DNA of 64,000 bases from Saururus chinensis (taxonomy: Eukaryota; Streptophyta; Magnoliopsida; Piperales; Saururaceae), in contig CP141144.1 in assembly GCA_035235625.1 (NCBI GenBank), positions 16,799,014-16,863,013 of the forward strand, written 5' to 3'. Below are positions 33,757-47,128 of the stretch, in pieces (the stretch's first letter is position 1; each line of letters begins with the position of its first letter). The position numbers and the translations under genes were made by a program. The notes below the pieces were generated by a model, which saw only the letters and a program-made list of their open reading frames with translations, was not told the origin of the DNA and did not search any database.

Positions 33757-36557
33757 CACTACAACAAAATGTACTATTAGTGACGCTTTTATTAGCGATG
33801 CACACACAAGCATCTCTAAAAACCACTAATTGCGACATCTAAAAAACTTTGCATAAAAGTCACCATTAGCGATGCATTGTAGTAAATGTCGCTAATAGTC
33901 ATATATTAGTAACACATAATATAAAGCATCGCTAATACTAATCATATTAGCGACACTTTAAATTATGTGTCGCTAATAGTTATGTTATTAGAGACGCTTT
34001 TAACAAGCGTCGCTACAAAATATATGTATTAATTTTTTTTTTAAAACGTAACTATTAGCAACAATTTTTATTAAGCGTTGCTAATACATATGAATTTAAT
34101 ATAAAAAATTAAAAATTTAGAACTAACAAGCATTGCTAATATCTTTATTAATTGATTTTATTTAATAAATAAATATATAATAAATATTAAAAAGATTTTA
34201 AAAAAATTAAATATAATATACTTTCTTCAATATTGACTATTTGTGAGGAAGAGAGATGGAAAGAGAGAGGAGATGGAGGAGAGAGAGAAGAGAGAGATGA
34301 AGGAAGAGAGAGAGAGGGAGGAGAGAGAAAATAGGAGAGAAAGAGAGAGGAGAGGGGAGAGAGAGAGAAAGAGGGGAGAGTGGAAGAGAGAAGAGAGAGA
34401 AAGAGGGGAGAGAGGGTAGAGAGAGATGATGGGAGAGAGATAAGAGAGAAAGAGGGGTGGAAATTTATTAATTATAAATTATTTTTTATAATTTAAAAAA
34501 ATAAAAAAATGTCTAGTAGCGACGCACACTACTATTCTCGGGTATATGTGTCGCTAATAGGCGAGGATAGTAGTGATGCATACCTGTATGCATCGCTACT
34601 ACCTTATGTAGTAGCGACACATACTGTTATGCGTTGCTACTACAATTTAAAAAAACAAACAAAAGAGAGAGAGAGGAAGAGAAAGAGAAGAGAGAGAGAT
34701 AGGGAGGAAGAGATATAAGAAGGAAGAGAGAGGAGAGAGAGGAAGAGAGAGGGAGGATGAGAGAGGATAGAAGAGAGAGAGAGGAAGAGACGGAGGGGGG
34801 AGAGAGACGAGACAGAGAGAGGAAGAGAGAGGGGGGAGAGAGGGAGGAAGAGAGAGGGGAGAGATAGAGGGAGGAAGAGAGAGAGGAGACAGAGAAAGAG
34901 GAAGGGCGGGAGGGAGGGAGAGAGAGGGAGAGAGAGAAGAGAGAGAAAGAGGGGAGAGAGGGTAGAGAGAGGGAGGAAGAGAGAAAAAGAAGGGAGAGAG
35001 GGAAGAGAGGAGAGACAAAGAGGGGATGAAAAAATTTTAATTATAAATTATTTTTTGTAATTTTAAAAAAAATGTATAGTAGCAAGGCATATTGGTATGC
35101 ATCGATGCATAGCCATATGTGCTGCTACTAGCCGAGTATAATAGCGACGCATACCAATATGCGTCGCTACTACCTTACATAGAGCAGCGACTCATATTGT
35201 TATATGTTGCTACTATAATTTAAAAAGAAATTAAACAAAAGAGAGAGGGAGTTGAGAGAGAGGGAGGAAGAGAGAGGAGAGGAGAGGAGAGAGAGAGGGA
35301 GGAAGAGAGAGAGGGGAGAGAGAGAGGAAGAGAGGGGAGGAAGAGAGAGGAGAGGAGAAGGAGAGAGAGGGGAGAGGAGGAAAGGGGGAGAGAGAGAGAG
35401 AAAGAGGAGAGGAGAGAGGGAGGAAGGGAGGAAGAGAGAGAGGGGAGAGAGAGGAAAGAGGGAAAGAGAAAGAGGGGAGGAAAAAATTATAATTATAAAT
35501 TATAAATTATTTTTATAATTTTAAAAAATAAAAAAAATCATAGTAGTGACTCATACTAGGATGCATTGCTAATATACTTAGGTTGTAGCGATGCATAGCT
35601 ATATGCGTCACTACTAGCCAAGTATAGTAGCAACACATACCAGTATGTGTCGCTACTAGCCGAGTATAGTTTTTTTAAAAAAATATTAAACAAAAGAGAG
35701 ATAGGAGAGAGAAGGAGGAAGAGAGAGAGGAGATGAAGGAGAGAGAGACTATAGCGACGCATACGCTACGAAAATGTTTTTCTTAATCCCACGCAGGCAA
35801 AAAATTTTCCCTTGCGGGCAGGAAATTTTACCTGCACAGGCAAAAATCATCCCCTTTGTTTCGTTATTTAACCCCCACCCCTCTCTCCTCCGGCTCTGCC
35901 GCCAACCACCACCCTCCTCTGCTGGCTCCACCGCCGCTATCCCCAGTCCACCACCTCCACCCCTCCCTATTTATGAAGGCTGCCCCCCTCACTTTCTCCC
36001 CCTCTCCCAACCCCCCCTCCCCCCGGGACCGCCCACCCCCTCTCCCTCGGTCCCCACCCCATCCCTAGTGCCCCAACCCCTCCTTCCCCTCTCTATCGGT
36101 AATAATATTTTTTTATTTTTTTTAAAATTATTATTGAACATTACCGACGCATACTTTTGTGTTGTGCATAAGCTATATTAGCACACTTATAATGATGCGT
36201 CGTTAATAATTTTTTTTATTTTTTTACATATTATGAAATTATTAGTGACGCATAACTACGCGTTGCTACTAACCAATTATTAGCGACGTATAAAGTTATG
36301 CATTGCTAATAAATGAATATTATCGATGCTTAATTATATGTGGCAAAAGAAACATTATTAGTGACATATAAATATACATCGCTAATTGAGACTTTTAGCG
36401 ACGCCTTAAGTTAAGCATCACTAATGCGCAGTAGCAACTGTAGTTTTATCGACGTATGTGACGACACTTTTTATTTGTCATTAATAACTATTAACGATGC
36501 TTACAATACTATTAGTGATGCATAAATGCGTCTCTAATAATCAGTTTTGTTGTAGTG
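33757..36557. mobile_element. CACTA transposon copy 2, 2.8 kb
   Basis: It begins CACTACAACAAAATGTACT, ends AGTTTTGTTGTAGTG and has TTA on both sides (33754-33756 and 36558-36560). GA tracts lie at about 34245-34455, 34655-35030 and 35238-35480 with a short one at 35695-35745. They are separated by AT linkers and palindromic GCGACGCAT modules. The GC-rich block is at about 35870-36095, shorter than in copies 1 and 3. No transposase. Confidence 0.88.
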
Positions 36558-36858
36558 TTACAGGCTGCTTTCTTGCCGACTTGTTGTACGCGGGAAGCCA
36601 TGTTTCAACATGAATGTTATAGTTCAATATGTCACGCATTAACCTATAGATTATAAATGATCTACACATGTAGACGAGGCAAGCACAAAAACTAATATGG
36701 GTGGGCCCATGGCTGAGGACTGTGCAGATTGGCAATGAACCGTGGGGCTCACCCCATGTTCCCCTCCCTCCTCTTCCATATTTTTGTAAAAATAGTATTT
36801 TTACCTGAATGAGTGCATTCAAGAAGATGCATTTTCATTCTAACTCAATGGCAAGTTA
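36558..36858. repeat. Spacer between CACTA copy 2 and the chimeric LTR element
   Basis: Equivalent to 18101-18395. It ends with AAGTTA, where AGTTA (36854-36858) is the left target duplication of the inserted element. No gene. Confidence 0.6.
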
Positions 36859-39800
36859 TGCAATAAGATATGCAAAATGTTCTCTTGCTCCCCTTCATAG
36901 TTTTTTTGTGATCTATGAAGACAAGCTTTATATTCAGATGCAACCATTTGTATGTTGGGCTTGTCCGAGCGAGATGGACAAGTATATGTGGAGTGTGAGT
37001 GTAACATATTAGAAAAAAAGTTATATGTAGAGTGTGGTTACCCTATCGAATATTTATACATTAAGCTTATGGAATTGGATTGTCCTTGCTTTTATTAATC
37101 CTCTTTTATCATAAAATCTTATGCATGTTGTACTTTGAATTGATTTAAATTTTTATGGTGTCATTACTCATTGATTATGGCTCTATATTCAATCATATTG
37201 TTTAATGTCTTATTATGTTCTAAAAGAAATATTATAATAATATATTATTAATTATAACATTTTTTATGTGTATCAAAGGGTTCACACATGTTTCGGTGTA
37301 TACCAAACATATCATCAACAAGTATTCATATCCATCGCCATCGATATTCTTATCCATATTAATACGGCCTTCAATGGCCACAAGGTGCAGCAGCACTAGG
37401 TTGTAGCTCTGATTTAGGTTTGAAGCTAGTCCGAGGGGATGTGATTCGTCCAAACAAGATACCTTTGATATTTTAAAACTTATATGTACCTTTTTATTGT
37501 TAATTTATTATTAATATTTTTTTTAAATAGATAAAAGTAACCTTATTTACTTAACTCTGAAGGGGTCATAGGGGGCCTTAACATATAGAGAATGTGGCAA
37601 AATTATATCCCGTTTACACCTATTCCCTGACCACCTCCCAATCAATCTTAGTCTTCTTAACGGTTAATTGAATAAAAATACTTTTTTTATTTAAAAACAT
37701 ATTAATAATTTATTAACATTAGAGACTATAAATACTTTTTAAAATATTAAAAAAATAAATATTATTTTACTAAAAATTAAAGGGTGTAAAAATAAATATA
37801 TTTTTTACTCCATGCCTTGTATTAAGATAGTAGATAAACGGAAGTCAAAAATTATTGCTAGCCTCCGAGAAGACAAACAGCTACTCCCGATATGTAACAC
37901 ATATTATCTGTCGTTCCCTTTACAAAGTCCTCTTTCTTTCTCGTCTCCCCATGAGGCATGATCACTCCTCTTTTGACCTTTTCCCCCTTCACTGTAAATG
38001 CTGTCGACAATCCCCCACTGATGCTTCTCCCGCTTTGAAACTACAATCAAATTAGTAGCTCAATGGTTACCAAACAGCACTTTTATGTGGGTAGTAGCTC
38101 AGTTTTGTATTTTTCATAGTGCTCATAATGTGTGATCCAATTTTTCCCAAGCCAAGGAACCACCTTTGGTTACATGATACTGCATAAACTTCCTCTCTTC
38201 CACATAAATTTAATTTTAATTTTAAAATAAATTTATATAGACTTGTTTATTTAGCATAGAGAGAGTAGATAGATAGAGCAATGCTAGGATCTTGTATTTT
38301 CTCATCGTCTTTTACTACTTTTTTATAAGTAATTCCTCTGTTTCACATTAATAATTTTATATAATTTTTTAAAATCAATTAAAATTAATTTATTTTAAAA
38401 AATCAAATAAAACTATCAATATAAAACAAAGAGTGTATAAATCCGATTAAAGGACAAGGAGTGCGGCCGCAAAGCCCTGAGATTGTTTGACACAACGTAT
38501 CACAAAGTGTAACATGTCAAGTGTCTGAAAGTGCAACAGGTAAGAGTGTGTCCAAAGATGTAAGTTATGTAACAATTTGTCTTTGTCATTCTGTGTACCG
38601 TATCTTTGTATGCATGTAGAGTAGCATTAGTGTATTGTCTCACTGACTAGGAGTAGCCAGTAGCTTGTGCAAATCAATAAGATAAATGAATAATGTTGCT
38701 CTAAATCACACTTTCTTCAGAGAAATGGCCGGCTTTCATGCCACTTTTTTTACTGTTCATGATCATTTCCCATAATTTTGGGGGTTTGGCCAAAAAAAAA
38801 AAAATTTCATAACATTGAGACTAATTAACTTTAAAAAAAAAATTGCTAATTAATGGTTGAGAGTTGAGACTAACCAACTAATATCTTAATACATGTTCAA
38901 ACTTAGTAAGCATTCGCACTTTATATTAATTGATCCTAATTAGAGGTACCCGGTACACAAAATACTATATAGCACCCTATCCAAAATTCACTAGAACTGA
39001 AAGCACACATATATACAGAATAGTAAGTGATAAAAGCTGGCCTATAATAATATTTGGAAGATCGAGTTTTCCGAAGTACACCAGCCAGCTCATCCAAAAG
39101 CTCCTCAATCACGGGAATGGATTACTTTCAAGGCCCAATAATCGACACAAAACGCCAAATGTCATCCTTCATACAAACCAGCAACATAGGGGTGGAGAAG
39201 GAGCTAGTGTTAGGGCGGATGATACCTGACTGAAGCATGTCGGCGACGAGGTGCTCTAGCTCCGCCTTCTAAATGTGAGGATAATGGTAGGGGCAGACAT
39301 TGGTTGGAGATGCCCCAAGAATGATAGTGATGTGGTGGTCGTGAAGCCACACTAGTGGGAGGCCCTTCGGCTCAGCAAACATATCTTTATGTTCCGCCAA
39401 TAAAGCAAGAAGATCTGGAGGCAGCTCGTCTTGATGCACCTCGACCGCTGCCTATTGTTGTAGGAGTAACCCTTGGGGTGCGAAACAAAAGAAAGAACTC
39501 GCTGATTGGGCTGATAGAAAGGTGCCCGGATGAGAGTCGTGAAGCCAAACTTACTGTCTATGAATCTCGAAGTCCATAACAATTTCTCTGAAGTTCCAGA
39601 CCACATCCTCCAGCTCTTGTAGCCACTGAACCCCTAACACCACATCCACCCTCTTCGTGGGTAGCAAGAAGAGGTCGATGATGAAGGTGTGGCCTTGGAT
39701 GGAGTGGGCAGCCTGAGCATAAACCTCCTAAGATGCTTCCCATCATAGATCAAAACATCGAAGGGCTTCGAATTTGACACGAAGCAGCGTAGTCTTTAAG

Positions 39801-41384
39801 CCACCTTGTCATTGATGAAGTTGTGGGAGGAACCGCTATCGATCAAGATGGCTACTTTCTACCACTTGAGGTGGCCTTAGACCAGCATCGTACGAGGAGT
39901 AAATTCCCCCGAGAAGGCATGGACAGAGATCTCGGGCAGCATGTCATCATAGTGGGAAGAGGCAACCCTATCAGCCACATCCTCCTCCTCGTTGAACTCT
40001 TCCACGAGGTAGCTACCTTTGATGGAACAACGATGCACTGGAATGAACTTTTCATCACAACGGAAGCAAAGCCCCTTGGACCGACGTTCATCCATTTGCG
40101 CCGGTGTGAGACGACGGACAATCTGGCCTAATGAAGGGTGTTGTTGGCCAGGCCGGCCTTGCACTGAGTTCTTGGCAGGAGAGGGAAAGGGGCTAGCGCT
40201 GACAATAAAACTCGGGAAGGGCCAACTTCTCTTCCTCAATGTGTGCATGCCGTACAACATCCCGCATACTAGAGCATGGAAAATGACGGATCTCCTCAGA
40301 TATCTCCGGTTTGAGATCCCTCCTAAACGTCCTAACCAAGGCTGCCACCGGCCAATCGGAAAGGCAGTTGACCACCTTCATGAACTCTGTGCAATAGGCC
40401 CAGATGGTGGTGGTTTGGCACAGTGAGGAAAGCATCTCGTTGAAGTCCTGGAACTCATTGGGGCCAAATTGGATGCGCAACTCGTCAGAGAAGGCAGCCT
40501 AAGTGGGGTAACGCACCTCCTTCTTGAAACTCTAGAACCAAACGAATGTGTCACCGTCTAGGTCGAATGCGGCTATGCGCAGCCATTCAACCTCGTAGTG
40601 CATTCCCTGGTAGGCAAAAAACTTCTCAGCCTTGTACAACCACTCCACTGGGTCGTCTTCCCCATTGTAGCGTGGGAACTGCAGGCGGGCCAAATGAGGC
40701 TCAGCTCCTCCTCGTGGTCCTCCGTGAAGCCCTGGGTCCTCCTTCCAGTCGTCCTCCATCTCCTAAAATATGTTTCTGGGTGGTGGCATCATTGGAGGTA
40801 TTTTCCCAAACACCTGGCGTGCCTTGTATCTCCCAGGCCAAGGGCCTCCCTTCAACGGCTTGATCGACTGTGCCAAAGTGCGCAGGGCTATGGGAACACG
40901 TGCATCCTTGTCTGCCATTTATTGATGGTTAGGACAATGCAATTTGGGGGCCTAGGACGGCTCCCCCTTCTCCATCGAGGCTGGCTACAGTTTCGCCAAT
41001 AGGGGCGCTGTGCGTTCTACCTGTAGCTGAGACATGGCCATGGTTAAAGAGGTGATCTAATCCACGAGCTGCGCTATGGTAAAACATTGTTGGTCTCCGG
41101 AGCAGTCTTTAGGTTGTTTTCCGAGGTCGTGGTCTTCTTCTCAGACTGAACTTCCGGGGCCACGGAGGGTTGCTTGCTTCGCACCATAGCTGGTGATCGT
41201 GAAGTCTCTCATACCAATGTTGTGCCCGATGTAGGCACAAACGGTACCTCAAACTCTCACGTAAGAAATGGGAGAAAGGAAGAAGAAAGGGAAGGAAATC
41301 AAAGTAGTTTCAATTGCATAACCATGACCAAGGAAGGGGAGACCCATATAGGGACTCACTCCCTCTCTCCTAGGGAGTCGTGCC
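36859..41384 (-). mobile_element. Chimeric LTR-retroelement derivative, copy 2, complete 4.5 kb with AGTTA target duplication
   Basis: Flanked by AGTTA at 36854-36858 and 41385-41389; the type-B units have a single AGTTA at the same place (18396-18400 and 47129-47133), so the insertion is bounded exactly. The right end is a gypsy LTR (about 41221-41384) with a primer-binding site (41205-41216) and gag onward in minus orientation. The left end starts TGCAATAAG and is not a copy of that LTR. From 36859 to about 39062 the sequence is unrelated, AT-rich and non-coding. The element is therefore a deletion product or chimera that nevertheless has a 5-bp target duplication. Confidence 0.75.
39063..41187 (-). 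pseudogene. Ty3/gypsy gag-protease-partial reverse transcriptase, second copy, degraded
   Basis: Same organisation as at 4737-6868. Gag pieces are open at 40759-40532 (EWLYKAEKFFAYQ, without the stop found in copy 1) and 40480-40193 (retrotransposon gag core with LALPEFYCQ). A zinc-knuckle frame at 40260-39877 includes CFRCDEKF and ends early near 39877, before the protease. The reverse transcriptase start is recognisable near 39140 (revcomp). Each copy carries different breaks, so they decayed separately after duplication. Non-functional. Confidence 0.82.
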
Positions 41385-43191
41385 AGTTAGTAGGCTCGTC
41401 TGTCCCGTGGGCCACTAATTGGTCCAATACAAATATGCATCCTATTACATAAGCAAATACTAAGTAAATATGAAAGAAAGTAGCCTACAGTAATGCAATA
41501 AAAGACAAATAGAAAGCTCGGGTAAAAGTGCACAACACCACATCTAAGAGAAGGACAAACAAACCTATGATACTCTCTTTTAAGTCCCCAACTACTTAAA
41601 TTAAACAAAATGGACCTATTAATATTGATCAAACTTTTTTATTAGCTATTAATTTAAGAGTGAGGGAGTAAATATTGTATATTAAAAAATCGGGGGCATG
41701 GCACCCCCTCACTGTTTTAGATGTTGGTTCATGCTTATAATCATCTCCTTAATTTAGACAAAATTAGCAAAGAGGCATAAATATGCTTAGAACGCGGCTA
41801 TCCCCCCCCCCCCCCCCATACTTTACACACACCAAAAAAATTTAAATAAATTACTAAATACCTCCCATCCATCACTATTCATTTTAATTTTATTTCTGCT
41901 CTTTCAATGCCTCATTCCCAATCTTCCCCTTTAGTGTGAGCTTCTCTATCTCCCCTGTCGCTTTTAGATCTTCTTTCTTGACTATTTTCCTTCTTCCCCT
42001 CCCTTGTGGCTCATTTTTCATAATTTTTTTTCCTTTCCCCCTTACTAAGCTACTTATCTGAAAAACTTCTAAATGATTTCTGGAGGTGGGTAGTCACCAT
42101 TAAGATACATAGAATTTGGCAGGGAACTATGGTCTTCGTTCAAATAAGTTTTATTTGACGGATGGTAACCCCCACCATGAAACCTTCAGAAATTTTTTAA
42201 ACTTATGGATGGTTTCTGGAGGGGAGAGGTCGCCACCACAATATGCAAACATTGACGGGGACCTTTATTCTCCGTATCATGTAGTTTTAGTTGTCAGGGG
42301 GTACCCCCGCCACGAAACATAAAAATATCTGGAAAACTTCTGGCGGGAGGTGGTCACCGTCACAATATGCAAACTTTGATGAGGACTTAAGGCCTTCGTC
42401 CAAATTGATTTTATTTGATGGAGGGTACCACCCACCAAAAAACCTCCAAAAATTTTGGGGCATTGGGGTGCCATGAGTTAAATTATAAAGGGGTGTGGGT
42501 GGCACTGAGTTGTAAAAAAAAATGGTTGTTATTTTTCTGTGGTGGGGGGCTCAATGCAACTTTTGGGGGGGGAATAGACGTGTTCATAAGTTTAATAGAT
42601 GCAATATCCATTTGTCTTTGAAAGATGACATCTTTAATTTTTTTTTTTCATTTGTTTCTAATAGATTCATTTGTATTCTCTATGTTAGCCACTTTCGATT
42701 AATAGATGGGTCAAACCCAATTTTACAGATAAAAAAAATAGTTAATGGGATGAGTGATAAAAAAGAAGGGTTGGAAAATACGTGTTGTCTAGCTTCAAGT
42801 GAATATTTCCATCTCTACACAAAGATGGACTTGTCTAAGTGATATGCACTCTAAGATCCACATAATCATCATCTTATGCACACATTGCCTTAATCTGGAG
42901 AGACAGAAAATATCTGCTAGAGAAGTCGGCCGTATACACGGTGATTTGCTTGGCATCTTATAGCCTTAGTCTTCTTTGAGATACTAATTATATAAACTCC
43001 CATGACCAATAAAAAGAGGGATGCTGATATTTCCGTATTCCACCTTCCTTTGCACTAAAATCCTATTTTACCCTTTAATTCGATAGAGAAAGGTGCATTT
43101 TACCTAACAATAAATTTCTGACTTTGAAAAAAGGGGATCTATTTTTTTTACTACAATTAAAGTTTGGAGTAAGGTTTTAGTATATTGCTTG
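41385..43191. repeat. Upstream region of unit 3 (type A), shortened, no gene
   Basis: Homologous to 7069-9190, including the poly-C run (about 41803-41817) and the ~120-bp tandem repeats (42070-42450). It joins at about 43184-43191 to sequence equivalent to 9514, skipping about 320 bp that held the TATA box and the G-box. Confidence 0.65.
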
Positions 43192-43663
43192 GACTCCAAG
43201 CAATATTTAACAGAAGGAAGCCATGATTATTAATGTGGAGGAATGCTCCAAGAAGCTCCTAAACATATACCATGGCTACATTTTACGTGAAAGTGGAGGA
43301 CTGAAGATGCCTCGATCACAGACAAATAAAAATGGAACAGAAGACGATCCAAATTGATTATATAGATGTGAACATTATATTGATAAACATTTAGGCTGCA
43401 CTATGATGCTTCTTTATGAATGTCAATATTTTAAAGAAACAATTCAGACGGTGTTTAACTTTTTCTGAAGTATTCCATTTTTGGGCATTCCAATATTCTA
43501 TTGATATAAATAGAAAGCGCTACCCACGTTCTAAATTCCCTCCCATAAAAAAAGTGACAAAACGTGTACATTATATTAAAAATTCGTTTATCTTCTCAAC
43601 GACTATAAATGAACTGTTCAGAGCAACTAAGCATCCTAAAAACAAAAACTGCCCATTCTCGCA
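43192..43663 (+). pseudogene. OMT 5' stub: leader only, coding region deleted
   Basis: Collinear with 9514-9985 upstream of OMT1, including the upstream ATG (43609, equivalent to 9924). It breaks after CATTCTCGCA at 43663. What follows (GGTCATCAAAAACGGTAAAAG) matches the 3' flank near 12117, and a second jump near 43690 leads to sequence equivalent to 15041. The entire enzyme, both exons, has been removed. This is a relic of a fifth OMT gene in the window. Confidence 0.8.
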
Positions 43664-43802
43664 GGTCATCAAAAACGGTAAAAGTAGTAATAAATAAATT
43701 CAAAATGAAAGTGACAATGATCAAATTTATTGCATGCCGGCTTCTTTCTTGCTTACTTAACATACACATGAAACCATGTGTGATCCTACAGTTTATTGCT
43801 TA
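43664..43802. repeat. Residual 3' flank of unit 3 up to the CACTA target
   Basis: About 140 bp made of two short pieces of the unit 3' flank (equivalent to about 12117-12143 and 15041-15156). It ends with TTA (43800-43802). About 3.8 kb present in unit 1 is missing. Confidence 0.65.
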
Positions 43803-46800
43803 CACTACAACAAAATATACTTTTAGCGGCGCTTTTTATTAGCGATGCACACACAAGCGTCACTAAAAACCACTAATTGTGACATAAAAAGCTTCACAAA
43901 AAAAGTCACCATTAGCGACGCTTTGTAGTAAATGCCACTAATAGTCATATATTAGCTACACTTAATATAAAGCGTTGCTAATACTAATCGTATTAGCGAC
44001 ACTTTAAATTATGCATTGCTAATAGTTATGTTATTAAAGATGTTTTCAACAAATGTCACTACAAAATATATGTATTAAATTTTTTTAAAATCGTAACTAT
44101 TAGCAACACTTTTTATTAAGCGTCCCTAATAGATATAAATTTAAAATAAAAAATTAAAAATTTAGAACTAATAGCGATGCTTGTAAACAAGCGTCACTAA
44201 TATATTTATTAATTAATTTTATTTAATAAATAATTATATAATAAATATTAAAAACATTTTAAGTTTAATATATTTTCTTCAATATTGACTATTTGTGAGG
44301 AAGAGAGAGGAGAGATGGAGAGAGAGGAGATGGAGGAGAGAGAAATAAGGAGAGACAGAAGAGAGAGAGGAGATGGAGGAAGAGAGGGAGGAGAGATAAA
44401 ATAGGAGAGAAAGAGAGGAGGAAGAGAGAGGGGAGGGGAGAGAGCGGAAGAGAGAGAAAGAGGGGTGGAAAATTTATTAATTATAAATTATTTTTTATAA
44501 TTTAAAAAATAAAAAAATTTATAGTAGCGACACATACCCCTATGCATCGCTACAACAATTTTTTTATGAATAAACAAAATAGAGAGAGAGAGATATAGGA
44601 AGAGAGAGGAGAGAGAGATAGGAAGAGAGAGGCAGGAAGAGAGAGAGAAGAGAGAGAGGAAGAGAGAGGGGAGAGAGAGATAGGAAGAGAGAGGGAGGAA
44701 GAGAGAGGGAGAAGAGAGAGAGGAAGAGAGAGGGGAGAGATAGAAAGGAGACAGAAAGAAGGGAGAGAGAGAGGAAGAGAGAGGACACTGAGAGAGGAAG
44801 AGAGAGGGAGGGAAGGAGAGAGAGAGGAGACGGAGAGGAAAAGAGAGGGGAGAGAGAGGGAGGAAGAGAGAGAGGAGATGCAGAAAGACGAAGAGAGAGA
44901 GGAAGAGAAGGGAGAGAGAGGAAACAAAGAGAGGGAGGAAGAGAGAGGGAGAGTGGAAGAGTGAGAGAGAAGAGAAAGAAAGAGGGGAGAGAGGGTAGAT
45001 AGACAGAGGAAGAGAGAGAGGGGAGAGAGGGGAGGAAAATTTTTAATTATAAATTATTTTTGTAATTTAAAAAATAAAAAAATGTATAGTGGCAACGCAT
45101 ACTGGTATGCAATGACGCATAACCATATGTGCCGTTACTAGCTGAGTATAGTAGCGACGCATACCAATATGCGTCGCTATTACCTTACATAGTAGCGACG
45201 CATATTGTTATATGTCGCTACTATAGTTTTTTTAAAAAAATTAAACAAAAGAGAGAGAGAGAGTTGAGAGAGAGGGTGGAAGAGAAGGGAGAGAGAGGGA
45301 GGAAGATAGGGAGGGGAGAGGAGGAAGGGAGAGAGGGTAGGAAGAGAGAGGCTAGGGGAGAGGAGAGAGGGCGGAGAGAGAGGACAGGGAGGAGAGAGAG
45401 GAGAGGGTGGAGAGAGAGAGGGAGGGAGGTAGAGAGAGGGGAGAGAGAGGAGAGAGGGAAAGAGAAAGAGGGGAGGAAAAAATTTTAATTATAAATTACT
45501 TTAATTGTAAATTATTTTAATAATTTAAAAAATAAAAAATTGTATAGTAGTGACGCATATTGGGATGCATTGCTAATATACTCACGTAGTAGCGACGCAT
45601 AGCCATATGCATCACTACTAGCTGAGTATAGTAGCAACACATACTAGTATGCATCGCTACTATAATTTTTTTAAAAAATATTAAACAAAAGAGAGATAAG
45701 AGAGAGGGGGATGAAGAAAGAAAGAGGAGAGAGAGGGAGGAAGAGAGAGAGGAGAGGAGGGGAGAGCAAGAAGAGAGAGGAGAGGAAGAGAGAGAGAGAG
45801 AGAGGAAGAGAGAGGGGGGGGAGAGAGAGAAGGGTGAGAAAGAGGAAGGGAGAGAAGAGAGAGAGAGACTATAGTGACGCATACGCTATGGAACGCTAAT
45901 ACAATTTTTTCTTAATCCCGCATAGGCAAAAATTTCGCCTGCGAGTGTCAAAAATTTTACCCGCACAGGCAAAAATTGTCTGCTCTGTTCCTTTATTTAA
46001 CCGCACCCCTCTCTCCTCCAGCTCCGCCGCCAGCCACCACCCTCCTCTACTGGCTCCGCTGTCGCTGTCCCCATTCCACCACCTCCACCCCTCCCACTCT
46101 GTTCACAGAGAGGGGAAGCCGCCCCCTCACCCTGTGCCCCTCTCCCACCCTCCCCCCCCACCACCTGGGACCGCCGCCCCCTCTCCCACTGTCCCCACCA
46201 CCTCCCTAGTGGGGGGCGGAACAGCGAGAGAGGGGGGAGCGGGAGGGAGGAGGGGGGCCGGCTTCCGGCGACCCGCCAGAATCCGGTCATCTCCCTCTTC
46301 CCTTCGAGATTCCGATGGGCTTTTTTTTAAAAAAAAAGTTGGTTATCATTATGCGTTGCTAATAATATTTTAAATATATATATTTTGATAAATGCAACGC
46401 ATATAGTTATGCATCGCTAATAATATTTTTTATTTTTAAAAAAATTATTATTGAACATTATTGATGCATACTTTTGCATTGTTAATAAGCTATATTAGCG
46501 ACACTTATAGTGATGTGTCGCTAATATTTTTTTACATATTATGAAATTATTAACGGCACTTGACTACGCGTCGCTACTAACTAATTATTAGCGATATATG
46601 AAGTTATGCGTCGCTAATAATTGAATATTATCGACGCTTAATTGTTTATCGCAAAAGAAAAATTATTAGCAAAATATAAATATATGTCACTAATTGAGAC
46701 TTTTAGCGGCACTTTAAGTTAAGCATTGCTAATGCGCAGTAGCGATTGTAGTTTTTGTTGACCCATGTGACAATGCTTATAATACTATTAGTGACGCATA

Positions 46801-46833
46801 AATGCATCGCTAATAATCAATTTTGTTGTAGTG
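43803..46833. mobile_element. CACTA transposon copy 3, 3.0 kb
   Basis: Starts CACTACAACAAAATATACT, ends AATTTTGTTGTAGTG, with TTA on both sides (43800-43802 and 46834-46836). GA tracts are at about 44295-44465, 44578-45035, 45248-45480 and 45685-45870. A GC-rich block lies at about 46005-46320. Most similar to copy 1, including the GC-rich block length. No transposase. Confidence 0.88.
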
Positions 46834-47128
46834 TTACCGGCTACTTTCTTGCTTACTTGTCGTACACATGAAGCCAAGTTTCAACACGAATGTTATAGAT
46901 CAATATTCCACGCATTAACCAATAGATTATATATGATCTACACATGTAGACGAAGCAGGCACAAAACTAATAGGGGTGGGCCCATGGCTAAGGACTGTGC
47001 TGATTGGCAATGAACCGTGGGGCCCACCCCAAGTCCCCCTCCCTCCTCTTCCATATTTTTGTAAAAATAGTATTTTTACATGAATGAGTGCATTCAAGAA
47101 GATGCATTTTCATTCTAATTCAATAGCC
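46834..47128. repeat. Spacer between CACTA copy 3 and unit 4, no gene
   Basis: Equivalent to 18101-18395. It runs into an uninterrupted AGTTA (47129-47133), the empty site of the chimeric LTR element. Nothing else recognised. Confidence 0.6.
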
